DNA of 9,734 bases from the NCBI GenBank assembly GCA_042091915.1, contig JBELGO010000064.1, positions 1-9,734 of the forward strand, written 5' to 3'. Each line of letters begins with the position of its first letter. Position 1 is the stretch's first letter. Positions 1 through 5,006 of the stretch are shown here, piece by piece. The notes below the pieces were generated by a model, which ran no database searches, was not told the origin of the DNA, and saw nothing but the letters and a program-made list of their open reading frames with translations. The position numbers were made by a program, and so were the translations under genes. The stretch is from LSUCC0057 sp042091915. Lineage in GTDB: Bacteria > Pseudomonadota > Gammaproteobacteria > Pseudomonadales > Porticoccaceae.

Positions 1-1064
1 AGTGGCAGTTAAATCTAACTCCCTTCAGTGATGAGGACCGACTCATTGCGCTAACGCTTCTCGACGGCTTAGATGAAGATGGGTTGCTCGGCGCCCCAGT
101 CGAGACACTGACGGCGCATCTATACAACAGTGAACAGCAGCTGGGCAGCGAAGAGGTCACAGCTGTACTTCATCGCCTTCAACAATTTGATCCACCGGGG
201 GTGTTTGCTCGCGATCTCAACGAATCGCTGAAATTACAACTCCAGCTGCTCAATACACAACAACCAGAAGTGGCGCTCGCGCTGATGCTGATAGAGGGCG
301 ATCTCAACCAGCTGGTGAATACAGATCCTAAATTGTTGGCCAACAAACTCTCTGTAGAGGAAGCGCAATTGCGCAGTGCCATTAGCTTAATACGCTCGCT
401 GAATCCTCATCCAGGCGGTAGTTTTAGTTCAGCACAGGTGCAATATATCAGCCCTGATGTCCGCGTTGAGCGCATAAATGAACAGTGGGTGGTTCAACTC
501 AACGATCAGTTGCTACCCAAACTACAGGTCAACCAATTCTATGCTGGGATGATCAAGCGCGCGGACCGCTCCGACGAAAACCAATACCTAAAAAACAACT
601 TGGCCGAAGCTCGCTGGTTTTTGCGCAGCATTGAAAGCCGCAATGAGACACTGTTAAAAGTGAGCGAAGCCATCATTCGCCACCAACACGATTTTTTAGA
701 GCGCGGCGCAGTGGGCATGGTTCCCCTTATTTTGTCCGATGTAGCCACACCACTAGAACTCCACGAATCTACCGTATCGCGAGTAACAACCAATAAATAT
801 ATCGCGACACCACGCGGAGTTTTTGAGCTTAAATATTTCTTTTCCAGCCACGTGGGTACTGCCGCTGGCGGGGAGTGTTCTTCAACCGCGGTTTGCGCTA
901 TGCTGAAATCAATGATTGATTCTGAGCAGACTCAGCGCCCACTCAGTGATGCCAAGCTAACTGCTTTGCTCGCCGAGCAAGGCATCGATATCGCCCGGCG
1001 CACCGTGGCTAAATACCGCGAGAGCATGAATATTCCCGCATCCAGTTTACGCAAGCGCTTCTAA
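1..1064 (+). CDS. rpoN: RNA polymerase sigma-54 factor RpoN (5' partial)
   Basis: RpoN is the alternative sigma factor that recognises -24/-12 promoters and needs AAA+ activators to melt DNA. The reading frame is open from base 3 (first residues WQLNLTPFSDEDRLIA), so the gene runs in from the left. The TTG at 84 is an internal Leu, not the start. About 353 residues are visible against roughly 480 for the family. The N-terminal activator-response region and the start of the core-binding domain are missing. Visible parts are most of the core-binding domain, the helix-turn-helix region (LHESTVSRVTTNKYI), the PRGVFELKYFFSSHV segment, and the diagnostic RpoN box ARRTVAKYRE at 993-1022, followed by a short tail ending RKRF. 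The stop TAA is 25 bases before hpf, which suggests co-transcription. Identity is secure because the RpoN box is intact and the whole C-terminal half resembles the family closely. Confidence 0.97.
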   Translation, partial: WQLNLTPFSDEDRLIALTLLDGLDEDGLLGAPVETLTAHLYNSEQQLGSEEVTAVLHRLQQFDPPGVFARDLNESLKLQLQLLNTQQPEVALALMLIEGDLNQLVNTDPKLLANKLSVEEAQLRSAISLIRSLNPHPGGSFSSAQVQYISPDVRVERINEQWVVQLNDQLLPKLQVNQFYAGMIKRADRSDENQYLKNNLAEARWFLRSIESRNETLLKVSEAIIRHQHDFLERGAVGMVPLILSDVATPLELHESTVSRVTTNKYIATPRGVFELKYFFSSHVGTAAGGECSSTAVCAMLKSMIDSEQTQRPLSDAKLTALLAEQGIDIARRTVAKYRESMNIPASSLRKRF

Positions 1065-1089
1065 CCACTGGTCTAAAAAGGAGACGAGT

Positions 1090-1377
1090 ATGCAACTCAC
1101 GATAAGCGGACATCAACTCGACGTAACCGATTCTCTGCGTGACTATGTCACTCAGAAACTCTCAAAGCTAGAGAGGCATCACGACAAAATAGGCGCTGTG
1201 GCGGTAGTTCTCGAAGTTGAGAAATTACTCCAAAAAGCCGAGGCCACAGTTCATGTCAGCGGTGCCGAGTTTTTTGCCGAAGCCAGCAACGAAGACCTCT
1301 ATACCGCCATCGACCAGCTGGCTGACAAACTCGATCGACAACTGATTAAACATAAAGAGAAACACCGCGGCCACTAA
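1090..1377 (+). CDS. hpf: Ribosome hibernation promoting factor HPF, short form
   Basis: HPF binds the 30S decoding region in stationary phase and, in gammaproteobacteria, promotes 100S ribosome dimers together with RMF. The 95-residue product has the length of E. coli short HPF. It shows the family pattern: MQLTISGHQLDVTDSLRDYV at the start, then KLSKLERH, VVLEVEK, ATVHVSG, and a C-terminal YTAIDQLADKLDRQLIKHKEK helix. It lacks the C-terminal dimerisation domain of the long form, so an RMF partner encoded elsewhere would be expected (inference). A good Shine-Dalgarno AAGGAG at 1078-1083 lies 6 bases before the ATG and fixes the start. The gene sits between rpoN and ptsN, its conserved place in gammaproteobacteria, and is probably translated from the rpoN transcript. 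Confidence 0.96.
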   Translation: MQLTISGHQLDVTDSLRDYVTQKLSKLERHHDKIGAVAVVLEVEKLLQKAEATVHVSGAEFFAEASNEDLYTAIDQLADKLDRQLIKHKEKHRGH

Positions 1378-1395
1378 AGCCCACTGACAATTACA

Positions 1396-1414
1396 GCGGT
1401 CGCTCAGCGGCCGC
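1396..1414 (+). promoter_or_regulatory. GC-rich hairpin in the hpf-ptsN gap
   Basis: GCGGTCGC (1396-1403) and GCGGCCGC (1407-1414) can pair as an 8-bp stem with one G-U pair around a TCA loop. CTTTCT follows, which is a short and interrupted T-run. The hairpin lies 18 bases after the hpf stop and 19 bases before the ptsN ATG, clear of the likely ptsN ribosome site at 1425-1428. It could be a leaky terminator, an RNA-processing or stability element, or a chance GC-rich palindrome. The function is inferred and the structure is read directly. Confidence 0.4.
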
Positions 1415-1433
1415 CTTTCTATCCAAGGCCTTT

Positions 1434-1901
1434 ATGAAAGTCATCGACGTACTGCAACCGACTCTGACTCGAGCCAACCTCGAGGGCCGCAGTAAAAAAA
1501 CCACTATTGAAAAACTGGCCAGAGTATTCGCCAAACAACTCCCCGAGATTGATGGGGACACCCTGTTTAGTAACTTTATCAGTCGCGAGCGGCTCGGCAG
1601 CACCGGCTTTGGCTACGGTGTAGCCATCCCTCACTGCCGCTTACCTGGGCTTCGCAAAATACATGCTGCGCTGATAACGCTTTCTGAACCCGTAGAATTC
1701 GATGCTGCAGATGATCAACCAGTGGATATCCTCTTTGCTCTGATTGTCCCTGAGGAGAAAAACGAAGAGCATCTCAAAACGCTGTCCGCAATTGCTTCAC
1801 TGCTGTCAAATACTGAGACTCGCACACTGCTTAGAGAGTGCGAAAACGATACCGCCCTCTACCAAAGGGTCATCGATTCCGATGGTGTATTACCCCAATG
1901 A
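1434..1901 (+). CDS. ptsN: Nitrogen PTS enzyme EIIA-Ntr (PtsN)
   Basis: PtsN is the terminal phosphoacceptor of the nitrogen PTS (PtsP to NPr to PtsN). It does not carry sugar; its phosphorylation state regulates targets such as potassium uptake and sensor kinases in model species. The 155-residue cytosolic protein is a single PTS EIIA type-2 domain. The motif GFGYGVAIPHCRLPG contains the phosphorylatable His67, and the downstream VDILFALIVPEEKNEEHLKTLSAIASLL stretch is typical of the family. The ATG follows a modest AAGG (1425-1428) with 5 bases of spacing. The last bases overlap the rapZ start (ATGA, 1898-1901), which implies translational coupling. Its phosphodonor NPr is encoded two genes downstream, and enzyme I-Ntr is not in the window. 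Confidence 0.95.
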   Translation: MKVIDVLQPTLTRANLEGRSKKTTIEKLARVFAKQLPEIDGDTLFSNFISRERLGSTGFGYGVAIPHCRLPGLRKIHAALITLSEPVEFDAADDQPVDILFALIVPEEKNEEHLKTLSAIASLLSNTETRTLLRECENDTALYQRVIDSDGVLPQ

Positions 1902-2752
1902 GAGTAGTCATTATCAGTGGTCATTCTGGCTCTGGGAAAACCTCGGCACTCAATATTCTCGAAGATATTGGTTTCACCGCAGTCGACAACCTACCTCTGA
2001 CACTGCTGCCTGCACTGGTTGAGGAGTACCGCCAAGCGGAGCAGAGTCACTCACTTCAACTGGCCATTGGTATTGACGCACGCAATCTAAGTACCGATCT
2101 CAGCCAGATTGAGCCAGCGGTAAAAAAGCTGCGCAGTGCAGATATCTCTGTCGATATCCTTTTTCTAGCCAGTGATAAAAATCAGTTATTGCGTCGCTAC
2201 AGTGAAACGCGCCGCAAACATCCACTCAGTTCAGACCAACTCACTCTCGAGCAAGCTATCGATCGCGAACAACAAATACTCAGTGTGGTAGAGCGCTTTG
2301 CCGATCGCTATATAGACACTAGCAGCCTTTCACTGCACCAACTGCGCGAGACTATCAAACAAACCGTAGCCGGCGACTCGCAGCAACTCGCCGTGCTTAT
2401 CAAATCTTTTGGTTTTAAACACGGCACACCTATCGATGCCGATTTCATGTTTGATTTGCGCTGTCTGCCCAACCCCTATTGGAAACCAGAACTGCGCAGC
2501 TTTACTGGCTGTGATCAGCCGGTGATCGATTTCTTGAGCAGCCAAGATGACGTTTTAGCCATGAGTGAAGATATCTTTGATTTTATGCTGCGCTGGATCC
2601 CACACTTCAGTGCCAACAACCGCTCATACTTAACCATTGCGATCGGCTGTACAGGCGGCCACCATCGCTCGGTGTTTGTCGCCAGCCAACTGCACCAGCG
2701 GCTAAAACAACAATTTGACCAGGTGCAGCTGCTGCACCGCGACTTGAGTTAG
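1898..2752 (+). CDS. rapZ: RapZ / YvcJ family P-loop nucleotide-binding regulator
   Basis: In E. coli, RapZ binds the small RNAs GlmY and GlmZ, steers RNase E cleavage of GlmZ, and so controls glucosamine-6-phosphate synthase. The role outside enterics is less certain. The 284-residue product matches the usual length. The N-terminal P-loop domain has Walker A GHSGSGKT (residues 8-15), then DNLP, the IDARN motif, and RRYSETRRKHPLS. The C-terminal domain has SFGFKHG (170-176), PNPYWKPELR and GCTGGHHRSV (from 250). The end is HRDLS, with no enteric-type KRK tail. An upstream ATG at 1838 is open, but the ATG at 1898 gives the canonical MRVVIISG start and a 4-base overlap with ptsN. There is no strong ribosome site, so coupling to ptsN is likely. 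Ala91 replaces a usually acidic residue (see findings). Confidence 0.95.
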   Translation: MRVVIISGHSGSGKTSALNILEDIGFTAVDNLPLTLLPALVEEYRQAEQSHSLQLAIGIDARNLSTDLSQIEPAVKKLRSADISVDILFLASDKNQLLRRYSETRRKHPLSSDQLTLEQAIDREQQILSVVERFADRYIDTSSLSLHQLRETIKQTVAGDSQQLAVLIKSFGFKHGTPIDADFMFDLRCLPNPYWKPELRSFTGCDQPVIDFLSSQDDVLAMSEDIFDFMLRWIPHFSANNRSYLTIAIGCTGGHHRSVFVASQLHQRLKQQFDQVQLLHRDLS

Positions 2753-2759
2753 ATAGAAC

Positions 2760-3029
2760 GTGATCACGGACTCAATAACTATTATCAACAAACTCGGGCT
2801 ACATGCTCGTGCGGCGACTAAACTGGCCGCCACCTGCGGGCGTTACGCCTGCACCGTACAGTGTGGCAAAGACGGCCAACTAGTCGATGCCAAGAGCATT
2901 ATGTCTCTGATGTTGTTGGCAGCACCCCAAGGTAGTCGACTGCAATTTACTTTTGATGGTGATGATGAGCAGCAGGCCCACAGTGCTGTAACCACCCTCA
3001 TAGCAGATTATTTTGGCGAAGGCGGCTGA
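2760..3029 (+). CDS. ptsO: Phosphocarrier protein NPr (HPr-like, nitrogen PTS)
   Basis: NPr accepts phosphate from enzyme I-Ntr (PtsP) and passes it to PtsN in the cytosol. The 89-residue product is one HPr domain. The site KLGLHARAATKLA carries the phosphorylatable His15, and DAKSIMSLMLLAA around Ser46 matches the corresponding helix of HPr/NPr proteins. The start is GTG at 2760. An in-frame TAG at 2754-2756 rules out anything further upstream, and the first in-frame ATG (Met48) would remove the active site. The ribosome site is weak and the gap from the rapZ stop is 7 bases, so coupled, modest translation is likely. It closes the rpoN-type operon. The gene is also called npr in enterics. 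Confidence 0.95.
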   Translation: MITDSITIINKLGLHARAATKLAATCGRYACTVQCGKDGQLVDAKSIMSLMLLAAPQGSRLQFTFDGDDEQQAHSAVTTLIADYFGEGG

Positions 3030-3046
3030 GTCTGCTGCGCAAAATC

Positions 3047-3076
3047 CTTTCAGCGGGTAAACTAGCCACTTAGAAT
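3047..3076 (+). promoter_or_regulatory. Possible sigma-70 promoter for mgtE
   Basis: In the 80-base gap between ptsO and mgtE, TAGAAT (3071-3076) matches the -10 consensus at 5 of 6 positions. CTTTCA (3047-3052) is a poor -35 match (3 of 6) at an 18-base spacing. A transcript starting near 3083 would have a leader of only about 27 bases, which leaves no room for an Mg2+-sensing leader. No terminator is visible after ptsO, so read-through from the upstream operon is also possible. Confidence 0.3.
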
Positions 3077-3096
3077 GTACCAACTGCTAACACCGC

Positions 3097-3107
3097 AAAG
3101 GAGGGTG
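3097..3107 (+). promoter_or_regulatory. Strong Shine-Dalgarno sequence of mgtE
   Basis: AAAGGAGGGTG is the best match to the 16S rRNA 3' end that I noticed in the window and lies 2 bases before the mgtE ATG, with the AAGGAGG core about 5 bases away. It confirms the start at 3110 and suggests high translation initiation, unlike the weak, coupled starts of rapZ, ptsO and yhdP. Confidence 0.8.
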
Positions 3108-3109
3108 AC

Positions 3110-4456
3110 ATGCCACATAAAGTCGATTATCACCTTCTCAGCCAGTTAGATAGCGCCATTGAATCGACCGCACTCAATCAGATTCGTCACACCCTTAACA
3201 ATCTCTCACCGCAAGACATCGCTCATCAACTGGAGAGTGCTCCGGCAAAATATCGCCAGTTTCTATGGGAGCTGGTTGACGACGAGAACAGCGGTGAAGT
3301 CCTTCAAGAGCTCAGTGAAGATATTCAAACCGAGTTCCTCAAAGAGATGGATGGCTCTGAAGTCGCCGCACTAACCGAGGGGCTCAATGTCGATGATGTT
3401 GTCGATATCTTGCAGCAATTACCGGAGCGGCTGATTCCGGAAGTGTTGCAGTCTATGTCGATTCAAGACCGGCAGCGGGTAGAGAGCGTACTCACCTACG
3501 ATGAGGAAAGTGCCGGCGGTTTGATGGATACGGAGATCATCACCGTGCGCCCCGATCTCACTGTCGATGTAGTACTGCGTTACTTGCGCAGGTTTGACGA
3601 TATACCTGACACTACCGATAACCTTTTTGTTGTCAATCGACGCGACACTTTCCTCGGCACTCTACCCATTGGCAGGCTTCTGACCGCCAGTCCAGTCACG
3701 ACTGTGCGTGAGATCATGAAAACTGAGAGCGCAGTTATTCCCATCGATATGCGCGACTCAGAAGTCGCCAAACTTTTTAAGCGTTACGACTTAGTCTCTG
3801 CACCCGTTATCGATGCCGATAATAGACTGGTCGGCCGCGTAACTATTGATGATGTCGTCGACGTTATCATCGAAGATGCTGACCACTCATTGTTGGCATT
3901 GGCGCGACTGAGCGACACCGAAGATACCTTTTCATCGATAGCTAAAGCCGCCCCGCGCCGAGCGATCTGGTTGGGTGTGAACTTGCTCACCGCCATACTC
4001 GCTTCGACCGTGATCAGCCTTTTCGAGGCAACCCTTGAGAAAGTCGTTGCGCTCGCCATACTCATGCCGATTGTTGCCAGCATGGGCGGAGTAGCTGGCA
4101 GCCAGACACTGACAGTTGTGGTTAGAGCTATGGCTTTGGGCCAAATCGAACGCAGCAATATCAGTTGGCTGCTGGGCAAAGAGTTTGGCGTAGCTGCGCT
4201 CAACGGGTTGCTGTGGGCCATTGTCATGGGAGCTGTTGCCAGCTACTGGTTCAATGACTGGAATTTAGCACTGGTCATCGGTCTGGCAATGCTCATCAAT
4301 CTCTGTGCAGCTGGCGCAGTGGGCACACTGCTGCCGGTGATACTGCGCAGCGTTAAGATTGACCCAGCTCTGGCTGGTAGCGTGATTCTCACCACCGTCA
4401 CCGATGTTGTCGGGTTTCTCTCATTTCTCGGTCTCGCTACGCTGTTTTTTGCGTAG
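3110..4456 (+). CDS. mgtE: MgtE family magnesium channel/transporter
   Basis: MgtE is a homodimeric inner-membrane Mg2+ channel whose cytosolic domains sense Mg2+ and close the pore when it is plentiful. The 448-residue product has the full architecture. An acidic helical N domain covers about residues 20-130. The SAGGLMDTE motif (134-142) leads into two CBS domains (about 137-255). A connecting helix precedes about five membrane segments (roughly 285-305, 313-333, 360-382, 385-412 and 424-447). The pore signature MPIVASMGGVAGSQT spans 319-333. Asp432 in TTVTDVVGF corresponds to the pore aspartate described in Thermus MgtE. A strong ribosome site precedes the ATG. darP follows after 20 bases, so the two are probably co-transcribed. 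Nothing is truncated. Transport of other divalent ions (Co2+) is possible in this family. Confidence 0.95.
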   Translation: MPHKVDYHLLSQLDSAIESTALNQIRHTLNNLSPQDIAHQLESAPAKYRQFLWELVDDENSGEVLQELSEDIQTEFLKEMDGSEVAALTEGLNVDDVVDILQQLPERLIPEVLQSMSIQDRQRVESVLTYDEESAGGLMDTEIITVRPDLTVDVVLRYLRRFDDIPDTTDNLFVVNRRDTFLGTLPIGRLLTASPVTTVREIMKTESAVIPIDMRDSEVAKLFKRYDLVSAPVIDADNRLVGRVTIDDVVDVIIEDADHSLLALARLSDTEDTFSSIAKAAPRRAIWLGVNLLTAILASTVISLFEATLEKVVALAILMPIVASMGGVAGSQTLTVVVRAMALGQIERSNISWLLGKEFGVAALNGLLWAIVMGAVASYWFNDWNLALVIGLAMLINLCAAGAVGTLLPVILRSVKIDPALAGSVILTTVTDVVGFLSFLGLATLFFA

Positions 4457-4457
4457 C
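4436..4457 (+). promoter_or_regulatory. Perfect inverted repeat over the mgtE stop codon
   Basis: GCTACGC (4436-4442) and GCGTAGC (4451-4457) form a perfect 7-bp stem around the loop TGTTTTTT. The right arm contains the mgtE TAG stop (4454-4456), and the darP ribosome site AAGGG begins 9 bases later at 4466. The T-run is in the loop and not after the stem, so this is not a standard intrinsic terminator. It could protect or process the mgtE-darP transcript, or it may be chance. Confidence 0.4.
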
Positions 4458-4476
4458 CCGCTATCAAGGGTAGTTT

Positions 4477-4998
4477 ATGTCTAGTGCCAATCCATACTCC
4501 CACCACGATGATGAGGACGAACTTGTAGAGATCAGTAAATCTCAGCTGAAACGTGAGATGGTTGAACTGCAAAAACTGGGGGCTGAGATGGTCGAAATGA
4601 CAGACAATCAGCTTGCCAAACTAGATATCCCCGACGAATTGCGCGCTGCACTGGCAGAGTGCAAAAGGCTTAAACAGCGCGAAGCAAAACGCCGTTTTCT
4701 ACAGTTCATCGGCAAGATGATGCGTCGCTTAGATTTAGAACCACTTTATGCGAGCATGCAACAAGTTGAGCAAAACGCTCAGCTCCACCTGCAACTTTTG
4801 CAGCGCTTAGAGACTCTGCGCGATCGTATTGGCAGTGGAGACAACAGTGCCATAGAGGAAGTTTTGCAAGAGTGGCCCAGAGCAGAGCGGCAACAGCTGC
4901 GCAATCTGCAACGCCAAATTGGCCGTCAACCCGAGAGCTCTAACGCCAGTAGCAAAAAGCTCATGGCGTACTTGCGCGAGGTCAGCTTACCCGAGTGA
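4477..4998 (+). CDS. darP: DarP (YjgA, DUF615) 50S ribosome assembly factor
   Basis: DarP, formerly YjgA, associates with late 50S assembly intermediates in E. coli and helps maturation around the peptidyl-transferase centre. It is small, cytosolic and highly charged. The 173-residue product is close to the E. coli length (about 183). An acidic start (HHDDEDELVEISKSQLKREM) leads into long charged helices. The core is LDIPDELRAALAECKRLKQREAKRRFLQFIGKMMRR, which is the family hallmark. AAGGG (4466-4470) lies 6 bases before the ATG. It is 20 bases downstream of mgtE and converges with yhdP, stop to stop, with 6 bases between. In pseudomonads the neighbours are usually tldD and pmbA, neither of which is here. 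Confidence 0.93.
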   Translation: MSSANPYSHHDDEDELVEISKSQLKREMVELQKLGAEMVEMTDNQLAKLDIPDELRAALAECKRLKQREAKRRFLQFIGKMMRRLDLEPLYASMQQVEQNAQLHLQLLQRLETLRDRIGSGDNSAIEEVLQEWPRAERQQLRNLQRQIGRQPESSNASSKKLMAYLREVSLPE

Positions 4999-5006
4999 TA
5001 ATCACT
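4994..5006. other. 13-bp palindrome over the convergent darP/yhdP stop codons
   Basis: AGTGAT-A-ATCACT is a perfect inverted repeat. It contains the darP TGA stop (4996-4998) and overlaps the yhdP TAG stop on the other strand (complement of 5005-5007). As RNA it could form only a 5-bp A/U-rich stem with a 3-base loop, and no T-run follows on either strand. It is therefore a poor intrinsic terminator. It is the only symmetric element in the 6-base convergent gap. Confidence 0.35.

Noticed and set aside
84..86. TTG at 84 as the start of rpoN
   Set aside because: The frame is open to base 3 and the upstream residues match the RpoN core-binding region, so the gene is simply cut by the window edge.
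1838..1897. An upstream ATG extending RapZ by 20 residues
   Set aside because: The added residues are read from ptsN out of frame, do not resemble any RapZ, and the ATG at 1898 gives the canonical MRVVIISG start and 284-residue length.
3021..3040. Possible terminator after ptsO (GCGGC...GCTGC)
   Set aside because: The stem is only 5 bp with a G-U pair and a 7-base loop, and no T-run follows, so it does not support an intrinsic terminator.
3030..3109. An Mg2+ riboswitch or leader ahead of mgtE
   Set aside because: The whole gap is 80 bases and the likely leader about 27 bases, too short for an M-box, and no extended structure was seen.
3784..4227. A 147-codon open frame antisense to mgtE
   Set aside because: It lies wholly within a clear mgtE coding frame, has low-complexity Ser/Ala/Thr-rich composition typical of a shadow frame, and no ribosome site or recognisable domain.
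4243..4572. A 109-codon antisense open frame across the mgtE-darP junction
   Set aside because: It overlaps two well-supported genes on the other strand and shows no protein family features.
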